Positions 7,456-15,897 of a stretch of 64,000 nucleotides of DNA are shown one piece after another. The first letter of the stretch is position 1. Every line of letters starts with the position of its first letter. The DNA is from JAMXLO01 sp037201625 (GTDB lineage Bacteria > Pseudomonadota > Alphaproteobacteria > Acetobacterales > Acetobacteraceae). The notes beneath the pieces are model-generated. The model did no database searches. It saw nothing but the letters and a program-made list of their open reading frames with translations, and was not told the DNA's origin. Where the stretch lies: positions 558,001 through 622,000 of the forward strand of contig JBBCGR010000001.1 of the NCBI GenBank assembly GCA_037201625.1, given 5' to 3'. The position numbers were made by a program, and so were the translations under genes.

Positions 7456-8484
7456 CTATGCCACCGCCTTGACCAGCACTTCGGCGGCGCGGCGGCATTG
7501 GGCGGCGTCGACGTCCAGGTGGGTGACCGCGCGCACCATCCGCGGCGCGAACGCCGAGACCAGAACGCCCTCCTCCTGTGCCCGCTGCACCACGGTCGCG
7601 GCGTCGGGCAGCGGTGCCGGCACGCGGAAGACCACGATGTTGCTCCGCACCGTCGCCAGCTCGATCTCGACCCGCGTGTCGGCCAGGCGCTCGGCGATGA
7701 TCCGCGCGTTGGCGTGGTCCTCCGCCAGGCGCGCCACGTTGTGGTCGAGCGCATAGAGGCCCGCCGCGGCCAGGATGCCCGACTGGCGCATCGCGCCACC
7801 GAACATCCGCCGCGCGCGCACCGCACGCGCCATGTCATCGGCCCGCCCGGCGATCAGGCTGCCGACCGGGCAGCCCAGCCCCTTGGACAGCGCCACTGCC
7901 ACCACGTCGAACGGCGCGGCGAGGTCGGCCAGCGACCGCCCGCTCGCCACCGCAGCGTTGAACAGCCGGGCGCCGTCCAGGTAGCTGGCGAGGCCCAGGT
8001 CGCGGGCGGTCGCGCAGATCGCCTCGACCTCCGCCTGCGGCCACACCACGCCGCCGCCGCGGTTGTGGGTGTTCTCGACCGCGACCAGCGTGGTGGGCGG
8101 AAAGATGATGTGGCCCTTCGGCTTGCAGGCGGCACGCAGGTCCGCCGCGGTGAACAGCCCACCGCGGCCCGCCACGGTGAACTGCACGCCGGAATTGGCC
8201 GCCGCCGCCCCCGATTCGTGCCAGACGATGTGGGACTCGTCGCCCACCACAACCTCGTCGCCCGGCCGCGTCAGCAGCTTCAGGCCGATCTGGTTGGCCA
8301 TCGTGCCGCTCGGGACGAAGACCGCCGCCTGTTTCCCCAGCAGGCCGGCGATGCGCTCCTGCAGCGCGCGCACGGTCGGGTCCTCGCCGTACTGGTCGTC
8401 GCCCACCGGGGCGGAGGCCATCGCGGCGCGCATCGCCTCCGACGGCAGCGTCACCGTGTCCGAGCGCAGGTCGATCCGTTGCAT
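7456..8484 (-). CDS. ltaE: Low-specificity threonine aldolase (beta-eliminating lyase family)
   Basis: A 342-residue PLP enzyme of fold type I that cleaves L-threonine/allo-threonine to glycine and acetaldehyde. It begins with the hallmark IDLRSDTVTLPSEAMRAAM and has VPSGTMANQIGLK. The cofactor-stacking histidine is in DESHIVWHE (His85), the conserved YLDGARLFNAAVA follows, and the Schiff-base lysine is Lys201 in ALSKGLGCPVGS. All catalytic positions are present. It is last in a minus-strand series, 15 bp after an ABC permease gene, and may be part of that operon; whether it serves the same substrate is unknown. Confidence 0.9.
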   Translation of the reverse strand: MQRIDLRSDTVTLPSEAMRAAMASAPVGDDQYGEDPTVRALQERIAGLLGKQAAVFVPSGTMANQIGLKLLTRPGDEVVVGDESHIVWHESGAAAANSGVQFTVAGRGGLFTAADLRAACKPKGHIIFPPTTLVAVENTHNRGGGVVWPQAEVEAICATARDLGLASYLDGARLFNAAVASGRSLADLAAPFDVVAVALSKGLGCPVGSLIAGRADDMARAVRARRMFGGAMRQSGILAAAGLYALDHNVARLAEDHANARIIAERLADTRVEIELATVRSNIVVFRVPAPLPDAATVVQRAQEEGVLVSAFAPRMVRAVTHLDVDAAQCRRAAEVLVKAVA

Positions 8485-8499
8485 CGAGCGGTCCCTTCG

Positions 8500-9279
8500 T
8501 CAGCGCCAGGCGAGCAGCAGCCGCTCGGCCCGGCCGATCAGCCACGATACCGCAAGCCCGAGCAGCGACAACACGACGATCCCCGCCAGCAGGTTGTCGG
8601 TGTCGTAGAGGTTGCCGGCCGACAGCACGAAGGCGCCGATGCCGCGGTCGGCGCCGATCATCTCGGCCGCCACCACCAGCACGATGGCGATCGAGGTGGT
8701 GACGCGGAAGCCGCTCAGGATCGCCGGCAGCGCGGCCGGCAGCACCACCTTGCGCACGATCGCCGCGCGCGACAGGCCGAAGCCCTGCGCCATGCGGATC
8801 AGCGACCGCGGCACGTTGTCCACCCCTCCGGCGGTCGCGATCACGGTGGGGAAGAACACGCCGAACGCCAGGGTGACGATCTTCGACCCCTCGCCGATGC
8901 CGAACCAGATGATGAACAGCGGTACCAGGGCGATCTTGGGGATCGGGAACAGCGCGGCCACCACCGCCATCGCCGGCGAGCGCCACAGCGACGACAGCCC
9001 CGCCGCCAGGCCGACGGCGATGCCGAACACCGTGCCCAGGGTCCAGCCGATCGCCAGCCGGGCGAGCGACGCGCTGAGGTGCTTCCACAGCTCACCGCTC
9101 CGCGCCAGGTGGTAGAGCGCCACGGCGATGGCGGCCGGCGACGGCAGGAACAGCGTCGGGATCAGCCCGAGCGAATCGCCGGCCTGCCAGAGCGCCACCA
9201 GGCCGAGCAAGGTCGCCGCGCCGGCCAGGGGCAGGTTCCGCGGGGCGAATCCGCCGCCGCGGAAGGGGATGTCAGGCAA
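8500..9279 (-). CDS. ABC transporter permease, taurine/sulfonate/nitrate type
   Basis: A 259-residue inner-membrane permease of the SsuC/TauC/NrtB family with about six helices. The cytoplasmic coupling loop (EAA motif) reads GFGLSRAAIVRKVVLPAALP near residue 165, and PIPKIALVPLFIIWFGIG is typical of this family. The start appears to be TTG (complement of 9277-9279), overlapping the amidohydrolase stop by 8 bp. Its partners are the ATPase at 10620 and the binding protein at 11670; the amidohydrolase between them is unusual. Confidence 0.88.
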   Translation of the reverse strand: MPDIPFRGGGFAPRNLPLAGAATLLGLVALWQAGDSLGLIPTLFLPSPAAIAVALYHLARSGELWKHLSASLARLAIGWTLGTVFGIAVGLAAGLSSLWRSPAMAVVAALFPIPKIALVPLFIIWFGIGEGSKIVTLAFGVFFPTVIATAGGVDNVPRSLIRMAQGFGLSRAAIVRKVVLPAALPAILSGFRVTTSIAIVLVVAAEMIGADRGIGAFVLSAGNLYDTDNLLAGIVVLSLLGLAVSWLIGRAERLLLAWR

Positions 9280-10312
9280 TGTCGCCCAGCCGGTAGAACC
9301 GCGACGCGGTGCCGTGGAACAGCGCCGCCTTCTCCGCGTCCGAATAGCCGGCGGCCAGCCGCTTGAAGGCGTTCCACACCACCGGGTAGCTGCACATGCC
9401 CTTGTCGACGGGGAAGTTGCTCTCGAACATGCAGCGCTCGGGGCCGAACGCCTCGATGCAGGTTTCCATGACCGGCCGCCAGGCCGCGGCCAGTTCGCCC
9501 GAGGACGGCGGGAGCACCTCCTGGTGGAACGTATAGCCCCGGATCGTCATCGCCTGGCCGCCGAGCTTGAGGACCACGTTGGGACAGCGCGCCAGTTCGC
9601 GCAGATCGCGCCGCCAGTCGGCGAAGGCTGCGTCCGGCTGCGCGGCATAGGGGCCGACGCGGATCGGGCCGCCGCAATGGTTGGCGCAGATCGGCTGGTC
9701 GGGGAAGGCGCGCGCCAGGTCGATCAGTTCGGGCAGTTGCGGGTGGTAGAACGACGCCTCGTAGGACAGGCCGAAGCGGCCCAGCCGGCGCAGGCCGGTG
9801 CGGAAGGCCGGATCGACCAGCAGGCCGCGCGGCGCCACGGTCGAGGTGGGCATGGCGATGGCGGCATCCCAGCCGGCGCTCTGGCGGATGCCCTTGAAGC
9901 GGTCGCCGCCGGCGGCGATATGCGCCTCCAGCACCGCGTCCACCGCGTCGCCGATGCGGAAGTCGCAATGGCCGACGATGCCGGCGCAGGCGCGCACGCC
10001 GGCGGCTTCGGCGCGCTGGGCCAGCGCCGCGATGTGCTCGGTTTCGCCGACCGGGCGCAGTTCCGGCGGGCCGTCGCTGCGGTAGGCGAAGCCGCACTGG
10101 ATGAACACGGTGGCGCGCACGTTGTGGCCGGAGCCCAGGTCGGCCAGCAGATCTTCCAGCAGGTAGGGGCTGGCGGGGCGGTCCCACAGATGATGGTGCG
10201 CCTCCACGATCGGCAGCGCGGGATCGATGATATCCTCGCGCAGTCGGGCCAGCCACGCCTGGTTCACATGCGGATGCGGAAACGTGGGACGTTCCCCGGT
10301 GGCCTGGCTCAT
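9272..10312 (-). CDS. Amidohydrolase family 2 protein (PDC lactonase-like)
   Basis: A 346-residue TIM-barrel metallohydrolase of the amidohydrolase-2 group, which includes 2-pyrone-4,6-dicarboxylate lactonase. The metal-binding HxH is in VEAHHHLWD near residue 37. Further conserved segments are GIVGHCDFRIGD, CANHCGGP and FESNFPVDKG, the last carrying the catalytic aspartate. The ATG at 10312 (complement) has an AAGGAG site 4 nt upstream, so a longer in-frame extension to 10384 is rejected. Translation overlaps the downstream permease by 8 bp, so it probably acts on the compound imported or its metabolite. The substrate is unknown. Confidence 0.82.
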   Translation of the reverse strand: MSQATGERPTFPHPHVNQAWLARLREDIIDPALPIVEAHHHLWDRPASPYLLEDLLADLGSGHNVRATVFIQCGFAYRSDGPPELRPVGETEHIAALAQRAEAAGVRACAGIVGHCDFRIGDAVDAVLEAHIAAGGDRFKGIRQSAGWDAAIAMPTSTVAPRGLLVDPAFRTGLRRLGRFGLSYEASFYHPQLPELIDLARAFPDQPICANHCGGPIRVGPYAAQPDAAFADWRRDLRELARCPNVVLKLGGQAMTIRGYTFHQEVLPPSSGELAAAWRPVMETCIEAFGPERCMFESNFPVDKGMCSYPVVWNAFKRLAAGYSDAEKAALFHGTASRFYRLGDIA

Positions 10313-10367
10313 GCCGGTCTCCTTGGTTGGACGCGGCGGACCGTAGCGTGCCCGGGCGATGGGTGGG

Positions 10368-10614
10368 AGTGCCCGGGGTTTCACCCCGGACCCCGACCAA
10401 GGGGCGCTGCCCCTTGGATCCCCGCCGAGGGCGGAGCCCTCGGAACCCCGGACTTGGCCTTGGGGGAGGGAGGGGCGTTACTCGGACCTATCCTGGTCCG
10501 CGTAACGCCCCTCCCTCCCTCAAGGCCCAAATTGGGATTGCAAAGGCTCCGCCTTTGCTGGGGGTCCAGGGGGCAAAGCCCCCGGTCGGGGTCCGGGGTG
10601 AAACCCCGAGCACT
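10368..10614. repeat. 247-bp composite palindromic intergenic element
   Basis: This fills the 307-bp gap between the ATPase and amidohydrolase genes; no gene is seen in it. Outer arms of 31 bp (10368-10398 and 10584-10614) are inverted copies with one mismatch. An inner pair (GGCCTTGGGGGAGGGAGGGG and on, near 10453-10478, against its complement near 10501-10526) matches over 26 bp with one mismatch around a CGGACC/GGTCCG centre. Between them lie smaller self-complementary hairpins such as AAGGGGC-GCT-GCCCCTT, GAGGGC-GGA-GCCCTC and GGGGGC-AAA-GCCCCC. The whole could form a long cruciform or strong RNA structure. It contains no coding region and no transposase. Confidence 0.85.
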
Positions 10615-10619
10615 CCCCC

Positions 10620-11414
10620 TCACCCGATCGCCCTGTCAGCCGAGGCGGCATCGTCGCGGATCAGCCGCCAGAGTGCATCCTCGAGCGCCAGCAGGTCCGG
10701 ATCGCGCGCGTCGCGTCCAGCCAGCGGGCGGTCAATCCGCAGCACCTGGCGCACCCGCCCCGGCCGGCGCGACAGCACCACGATCTGTTGCCCCAGCCGC
10801 ACTGCCTCGGCCAGGTTGTGCGTCACGTAGACCGTGGTTGTGCCGGCACGCGCGATCAGCGCGGCGAACTCATCCAGGAGCAGCCCGCGCGTCTGGGCAT
10901 CCAGCGCCGACAGCGGCTCGTCCAGCAACAGGCAGGCAGGCCGCACCGCCAGCGCCCGCGCGATGCCGACGCGCTGGCGCATGCCGCCGGAAAGCTGCCG
11001 CGGCCAGGCGCCGGCGAACTCGGCGAGCCCGGTCAGCGCCAGGACCTCGGCCACCCGCGCCTCAAGCGCGGCACGCGGCAGACGCCCCTCCAGCACCAGC
11101 GCCACGTTGCCGGCGACGGTGCGCCAGGGCAGCAGGGCAAAATCCTGGAACACGTAAGTGAGCGCGTTCAGGCAATCATCGGCGACCTCGCCCTCGCAGC
11201 GCACCTCGCCCGCGGTTGGCGCCAGCAATCCGCCCATGATGCCGAGAAGCGTGGACTTGCCGCAGCCGGACGGGCCGATCAGCACGGTGACCTCGCCGGG
11301 CTCGACGACCAGGTCGATGCCGTCGAGCACCAGCAGATCGTCATAGGCGTGCCGCACGCCGCGCAGCGTCAGCCGCAGGCCAGGGTTCCTCGTGTCGGAT
11401 GCAGGTGCCACCAT
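10620..11414 (-). CDS. ABC transporter ATP-binding protein, taurine/sulfonate type
   Basis: A 264-residue ATPase of the SsuB/TauB/NrtD family. Walker A is LIGPSGCGKST, the Q-loop YVFQDFALLPW, the ABC signature QLSGGMRQRVGIARAL, Walker B CLLLDEPLSALD, and the H-loop VTHNLAEAV. The ATG at 11414 is preferred over a TTG six codons upstream. It is separated from the preceding binding-protein gene by a dispersed repeat and from the following amidohydrolase gene by a 247-bp palindromic element. The operon is therefore punctuated by repeats on both sides. Confidence 0.9.
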   Translation of the reverse strand: MVAPASDTRNPGLRLTLRGVRHAYDDLLVLDGIDLVVEPGEVTVLIGPSGCGKSTLLGIMGGLLAPTAGEVRCEGEVADDCLNALTYVFQDFALLPWRTVAGNVALVLEGRLPRAALEARVAEVLALTGLAEFAGAWPRQLSGGMRQRVGIARALAVRPACLLLDEPLSALDAQTRGLLLDEFAALIARAGTTTVYVTHNLAEAVRLGQQIVVLSRRPGRVRQVLRIDRPLAGRDARDPDLLALEDALWRLIRDDAASADRAIG

Positions 11415-11477
11415 GTGGCGCACTGTGGCCAATCGTCACCCGGCCCACCATGGTGCAGGGGCGCCGCACAGGAGGGA

Positions 11478-11583
11478 CTAGAGCAGATTCCGTTCGTGTA
11501 AGCTCACGGAATCCGCTCCCGATCGTTGTCTGAGAGCGTGATTCGCTGCTCCGGTGATTCCACCTGTACGGATCACGCTCTAG
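11478..11583. repeat. Dispersed two-hairpin repeat bounded by CTAGAGC/GCTCTAG, copy 1
   Basis: Hairpin 1 is formed by GAGCAGATTCCGT (11481-11493) and ACGGAATCCGCTC (11506-11518). Hairpin 2 is formed by GAGCGTGATTCG (11534-11545) and CGGATCACGCTC (11569-11580). The unit starts with CTAGAGC and ends with GCTCTAG. Related copies are at 38351-38420 and 44213-44418, with a half copy at 21716-21736. It lies between the binding-protein and ATPase genes of the taurine-type importer. Confidence 0.88.
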
Positions 11584-11669
11584 GAAACCGACGTCCTGAC
11601 CTGGAGCGAACACCAGACCGCGCTGCTGCGCCGGCCTGCCGCAGGCCAGCCGGGGAATGAAGCTCTCGG

Positions 11670-12692
11670 TCATCGCGTCGGCAGGAAGCGCGTGTCCATC
11701 ACCGAGGATGGCTCGGCGTCGCCCTTGACCAGGCCCTGCGCCTTGAACCACTGCATCTGCGCCGCGACGTCGGCCACGTCCAGCGCACCGCCCTCATCGT
11801 AGTAGCCCACGCCGGCGATGATCTTGTCGCGGGCGTTGGGATCGCCGGTGAAGACGTATTTCGTGATCAGCGGAATCGCCGCGTCGGTCTTCGCATCGGC
11901 GATCGGCTGCCCCTGGGCATCGAGCCGCAGGAACGCCTCGCGATAATCGGCGACGCCTTTCTGGTAGGCGCGCGCGAAGCGCCGCAGCAGGTCGGCGTGC
12001 TGTGCGGCCATGCGCGACGTGGTGAACAGCGCGGTGATCTGATACGGCACGATGTCGCCGGCCCAGCCGATGATATGCGCCTGCCCTGCGGCGGCCAGCG
12101 GTTTCGCCATCGAGGCGATCGCGATCGTCGCGTCGACCTGCCCGCTGCCGACCGCGGCGACCATGTTCGCGATCTGCTGCACCGGACGCAGCGTGACGCT
12201 GGCACTATCGAAGTGCTCGGCTTCGGCGATGCGGCCGATCATGTAGTGGAACGACGAGCCATACTGCGTGATGGCGAAGCTGTGGCCGGCAAGTTTCGCG
12301 GGCGAGGTGAGGCCCGCGGCATAGGCGGCGTTCGACACCAGGATGGCAGAGCCCTGGTAGCCGCGCTGCTCGTGCAGCCCGCCGCCGATCACCTTCAGCG
12401 TGCCCTTCTCGGCGAGGTTGAAGAACCCGCCGGTCAGTGCGGTGACGCCGACATCGATGTCGCCCGACACGGCGGCGGCAGCGATCGGCTGCGCCGCCTC
12501 GAAGAAGCGGAATATCAGGTCGATGTTCTCGTCGCGGAAATAGCCGCGCTCCTGGGCGATGTAGAATGGCGCGGGCGACAGCGTGCGCAGCAGGCCTAGG
12601 CGCAGCGGATCGGCCGCGCGCGCGACCGGCGCGACGAGGGCGGTTGCCAGGAAGGCGAGGCTGGCTCTGCGTCCGATGCAAGCCGAGGTCAT
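11670..12692 (-). CDS. ABC transporter substrate-binding protein, taurine/nitrate type
   Basis: A 340-residue periplasmic binding protein of the NMT1/TauA/SsuA family. It has an N-terminal signal peptide (positively charged start, hydrophobic core, VARAADPL cleavage region near residue 26). The fold is indicated by APFYIAQERGYFRDENID and by GDIDVGVTALTGGFFNLAEKG. The ATG at 12692 has a GGAG site 7 nt upstream; the longer in-frame extension to 12791 would bury the signal peptide. It pairs with the ATPase (10620) and permease (8500). The ligand cannot be inferred. Confidence 0.86.
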   Translation of the reverse strand: MTSACIGRRASLAFLATALVAPVARAADPLRLGLLRTLSPAPFYIAQERGYFRDENIDLIFRFFEAAQPIAAAAVSGDIDVGVTALTGGFFNLAEKGTLKVIGGGLHEQRGYQGSAILVSNAAYAAGLTSPAKLAGHSFAITQYGSSFHYMIGRIAEAEHFDSASVTLRPVQQIANMVAAVGSGQVDATIAIASMAKPLAAAGQAHIIGWAGDIVPYQITALFTTSRMAAQHADLLRRFARAYQKGVADYREAFLRLDAQGQPIADAKTDAAIPLITKYVFTGDPNARDKIIAGVGYYDEGGALDVADVAAQMQWFKAQGLVKGDAEPSSVMDTRFLPTR

Positions 12693-12714
12693 GCGTGCTC
12701 CATGGTGCGGCGGA

Positions 12715-13080
12715 TCATTGCGGATGTTCGGTGGTCGCGTCCTGTAATGCGCGTACTCCGACTGCGGCAAACAATCCGGCGACCAGGGCACCGATGACGC
12801 CGATCAGCACGGCGAGCAGGCGGGAGACCGCATGTGTTGGCACCAGGTCGCCATAGCCAATGGTGAGGCCGGTGATGAAGGTGAAATAGACGGAGGCGCC
12901 GAACGGCCAGCGCTCGACGTAGCCGATGATGACGCCGAGCAGGAGCTGGACGGCGATCAGGCTCGACAGAATGGGCCAGACGATGTGCAGGTAGCGCCAG
13001 AGCGCGGCCACGAAGCGCCGGCGCAGATGGGCGTGGTGCGCGAGCGTGGCGCGCAGGCTGGACGGCTGCGGCGGGATCAC
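12715..13080 (-). CDS. Two-TM potassium channel subunit
   Basis: A 121-residue ion-channel-family protein with one hydrophobic helix at about 33-53, a pore helix, the potassium selectivity filter TIGYGD at residues 73-78, and a second helix at about 83-108. This is the minimal KcsA-like architecture without a regulatory domain. The start is GTG (complement of 13078-13080) and overlaps the TGA of the FUSC gene (GTGA), implying coupled translation with an efflux system. A channel linked this way may balance membrane potential or be regulated with the exporter; that is inference. Confidence 0.85.
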   Translation of the reverse strand: MIPPQPSSLRATLAHHAHLRRRFVAALWRYLHIVWPILSSLIAVQLLLGVIIGYVERWPFGASVYFTFITGLTIGYGDLVPTHAVSRLLAVLIGVIGALVAGLFAAVGVRALQDATTEHPQ

Positions 13081-14066
13081 GCCCGTTGCACCGGCGGTCC
13101 TGGCGTGCGGAGCGTCCAGCGGCGGCAGGCGATGAGCACCAGCGCGACGTAGCTCAATCCGATCACCACGCCGGCGATGCGTGTCCAGACCCTGTCGTCG
13201 GCGTCCTGGTAGAACACCGAGAATCCCTCGCCCAGCAGGATCGCCAGCACGTTCAGCGATTTGAGTGCGATCCCGGCGCCTGGGCCGCCATCCGCCACCC
13301 AGCGCGCGAACGGCCAGGCGGCGAGCAGCACCACGGTGGCGAGGATCGGCAGGCTGGGTGCGAGCCACAGCACCTCCCAGACGACGACCGCGGTCGCGCC
13401 GCCGAGCAGCGCCGCCACGAGGCGGTCGCGGATCACGTTCGCCGCCGTCTCGCCATCGGCGCGCAGCACGATGATGACGCCGATCATGACGGCGCCGGGT
13501 GCCGGCGGCTGCAGCGTGGCGGTCAGGACGGCGCCCAGCAGCAGCGCCATGGCGGCGACCAGCGGCGGCACCTGCGGCCGGCGGGAGACGAGTTCGACAG
13601 GCACCGCGTCGGGCAGCATGCGGCGCGTCAGCCACTCGCATGCGGCGGCGATGCTGAAGTTCAGGCCGAACCAATAGGCAAGATCGCTGGAAAGCTCAGG
13701 ACTTTTGATCAGCGTCTGCGGCACGATCGCGAACACCAGCAGCAGGATGAGGCCGAGGGTCGCCTTGCGCGGATCCTCGAACATTCGGAAGCCGAGATAG
13801 AAGATCCACAGGATGAGCAGGCAGAGAACGACAGGCTCGTGGGCGAGGAACTGCAGCGACACGCCGGCGGCCGCCACGAGGAACCAGGCGATGACCGGCA
13901 GCGCGACGAGCGTCATGAGGCCGGCGGCCGGCCCGGTCGCCAGCGTGCCGGCGACCAGGGGCGCGAGGAACGTGAGTTGCAGGTCGGAGCGCACCAGTTC
14001 GGCCAGCACGAAGGCTGCCGTGAAGCTCAGCGCGATCCGCAGGCCGCGCCGTGATTCAGAAGACAT
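13077..14066 (-). CDS. FUSC-family inner membrane protein (DUF2955)
   Basis: A 329-residue polytopic membrane protein with two blocks of hydrophobic helices. It resembles the DUF2955/FUSC group (p-hydroxybenzoate efflux AaeB-like, plant aluminium-activated transporter-like). The N-terminal block spans about residues 10-150 and the second block about residues 165-320, with a short hydrophilic linker (MLPDAVPVELVSRRPQ) between. Such proteins work with a HlyD-type periplasmic adaptor, and the HlyD gene immediately precedes it with an 11-bp overlap. The exported substrate is probably an aromatic acid or toxic organic compound, but this is family inference. Confidence 0.8.
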   Translation of the reverse strand: MSSESRRGLRIALSFTAAFVLAELVRSDLQLTFLAPLVAGTLATGPAAGLMTLVALPVIAWFLVAAAGVSLQFLAHEPVVLCLLILWIFYLGFRMFEDPRKATLGLILLLVFAIVPQTLIKSPELSSDLAYWFGLNFSIAAACEWLTRRMLPDAVPVELVSRRPQVPPLVAAMALLLGAVLTATLQPPAPGAVMIGVIIVLRADGETAANVIRDRLVAALLGGATAVVVWEVLWLAPSLPILATVVLLAAWPFARWVADGGPGAGIALKSLNVLAILLGEGFSVFYQDADDRVWTRIAGVVIGLSYVALVLIACRRWTLRTPGPPVQRA

Positions 14067-15144
14067 AGTCTGCGATCGAGACGACCTTGAGCCAGGCGCG
14101 CCCGAGCGATGCGACGAAGCCGGCCTTGTCGGTCACCACCACGACGTTGGCGCGCGAGCCGACGCGGAAGGTGGGGATGTCGGCCTGGTGCAGCAGTTCG
14201 ATCCGCACGGGGATACGCTGCACCTCGCGCAGCCATTGCCGGCGCTGGGTCACGTAGGGCAGCGGGCCTTCCAGGGCGGCGGCGACCGATTGCGACACGC
14301 CGGACGCCATGCTGGCGACACGGCCGTCCAGGATGCGTCCGGGCGCGACGTTGAAGGTGATCAGGACGGGGTCGCCGACCTTGATGTTGCCGAGCGTGTT
14401 CTCCGGCAGGTTGGCGACGACCCATCCCGCCTCTGTATCCACGATCGTCGCCACGGTATGGCCGGCCGATGCATATTGGCCGGGCGCGAGCACCGTGTTC
14501 GTCACCCTGCCGTCGATCGGCGCCTTCACGTCGGTGTCGTCGAGATCGATGCGGGCGCGCTGGTATTGCGCGAGGGCGAGCTTGATCTGCGGATTGTCCT
14601 CGTTGGTCGGTCCCAGGCGCCGGCGTGCCTCCTCGAGATTGGCTTCCGCCGCCTGCACCGCGGCTTCCGCCGTCACCACCTTGGCGCGCGCCACATCCGC
14701 CTGCGCACGCGACGCATCGTCCCGGGCGGCGAGTTGCAGGATGCGGCCGGTCTGCGCGCGTTCGTTGGTGAGGCCCGCATTGGCGTCGCTGACCTTGGCC
14801 GCCGCCGCGGACAGTGCCGCGGTGCTGGCGCCGACGCGCTGCACCGCATCGCTCAGGTTTGCCTCCGCCTGCTTCAGCGCGGCCTCGAAGCGCAGCGGGT
14901 CGATGCGGAACAGGCGGTCGCCGGCGTGGACCGTCTGGTTGTCCTTCACGGACACCGCGATGATCGTGCCGGAGACGTTGGGCGCGACGCCGACGACCGG
15001 CGCCTGCAGCGTTGCCTCCGACGTGTAGGGCGTCACGCGGTCGAACACCGTGTGCAGCACGAGCGCCAGCAGGAACAGGAGGAACAATAATACTCCGACC
15101 GGAAGGAATCGGCGCGGCTTCCTGGTCGCAGTCGTGTTCGACAT
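14056..15144 (-). CDS. HlyD-family membrane fusion protein (EmrA/AaeA-like)
   Basis: A 362-residue periplasmic adaptor. It has one N-terminal anchor helix (about 15-33) and a lipoyl half-motif (APVVGVAPNVSGTIIAVSVK). A long Ala/Glu/Arg-rich coiled-coil hairpin spans about residues 85-190. The second lipoyl half is VKAPIDGRVTNTVLAPGQ, then a beta-barrel domain. It bridges an inner-membrane pump to an outer-membrane channel. The ATG at 15144 has an AGGAG site. No outer-membrane factor gene is nearby, so the third component must come from elsewhere. It is first in the HlyD-FUSC-channel operon. Confidence 0.88.
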   Translation of the reverse strand: MSNTTATRKPRRFLPVGVLLFLLFLLALVLHTVFDRVTPYTSEATLQAPVVGVAPNVSGTIIAVSVKDNQTVHAGDRLFRIDPLRFEAALKQAEANLSDAVQRVGASTAALSAAAAKVSDANAGLTNERAQTGRILQLAARDDASRAQADVARAKVVTAEAAVQAAEANLEEARRRLGPTNEDNPQIKLALAQYQRARIDLDDTDVKAPIDGRVTNTVLAPGQYASAGHTVATIVDTEAGWVVANLPENTLGNIKVGDPVLITFNVAPGRILDGRVASMASGVSQSVAAALEGPLPYVTQRRQWLREVQRIPVRIELLHQADIPTFRVGSRANVVVVTDKAGFVASLGRAWLKVVSIADYVF

Positions 15145-15174
15145 CTTCGCTCCTGCCGTCGGCTCGGAGCGAGT

Positions 15175-15897
15175 TTAGACGGTGACTTGCATCTCGCCCA
15201 GATACGCCTCGCGGATCAGCGGATTCTGCCGCAGGTCCGACGCGGTACCGGACAGCACCACCTGGCCGGTCTGCAGCACATAGGCGCGGTGCGCGATGGA
15301 CAGCGCCATGTTGGCGTTCTGCTCCACCATGAAGATCGACGTGCCCTGGCGGTTGATGGTCTGGATGATGTCGAACACCTGCTCGACGTAGATCGGCGCC
15401 AGGCCCATCGAGGGTTCATCCATGCATAGCAGCTTCGGCCGCGCCATCAGCGCGCGACCCATCGCCACCATCTGCTGCTCGCCGCCCGACAGCGTGCCGG
15501 CGATCTGGTTGCGCCGCTCCTTCACCCGCGGGAACAGCGTGTAGACCCGCTCCAGGTCCTGGTCGAATTCGGCGCCGCGCTTGCGCAGATAGGCGCCCAT
15601 CTCGAGATTCTCGAACACCGTCATGCGCGGGAACAGCCGCCGCGCCTCCAGCACCGGCGCGATGCCGCGGCGGACGCGTTCGGCGGTGGGCATGCGCTCG
15701 ATCGCGACCCCCTGGTAGATCACCGTGCCGCGGGTCGGCCGCACCACGCCCATGATGGTCTTCATGGTGGTGGACTTGCCCGACGCGTTGCCGCCGAGCA
15801 GCGAAACGATCTCGCCTTCGCCGATCGTATAGTTGACCTGCTTCAGCACGTGCAGGTCGCCGTAATGCGTATCGACGTCCTTGAATTCCAGCAGCAT
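15175..15897 (-). CDS. livF: Branched-chain amino acid ABC transporter ATP-binding protein LivF
   Basis: A 240-residue ATPase. Walker A is GGNASGKST, where LivF usually has GxNGxGKT; signature TLSGGEQQMVAMGRALM, Walker B LLCMDEPSMGLAP, and the H-loop region FMVEQNANMAL. Length and the C-terminal GTASDLRQNPLIREAYLG are typical of LivF. Its ATG overlaps the stop of the LivM-LivG fusion by one base (TGATG), so translation is coupled. It is the last gene of the liv operon. Confidence 0.92.
   Translation of the reverse strand: MLLEFKDVDTHYGDLHVLKQVNYTIGEGEIVSLLGGNASGKSTTMKTIMGVVRPTRGTVIYQGVAIERMPTAERVRRGIAPVLEARRLFPRMTVFENLEMGAYLRKRGAEFDQDLERVYTLFPRVKERRNQIAGTLSGGEQQMVAMGRALMARPKLLCMDEPSMGLAPIYVEQVFDIIQTINRQGTSIFMVEQNANMALSIAHRAYVLQTGQVVLSGTASDLRQNPLIREAYLGEMQVTV

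Noticed and set aside
7405..9366. 653-residue open frame antisense to the threonine aldolase and permease
   Set aside because: His/Arg/Gln-rich shadow of two clearly recognisable genes; no motifs or ribosome site.
10368..10614. CRISPR or insertion sequence
   Set aside because: The repeats are nested palindromes, not regularly spaced direct repeats; no transposase or cas gene is present.
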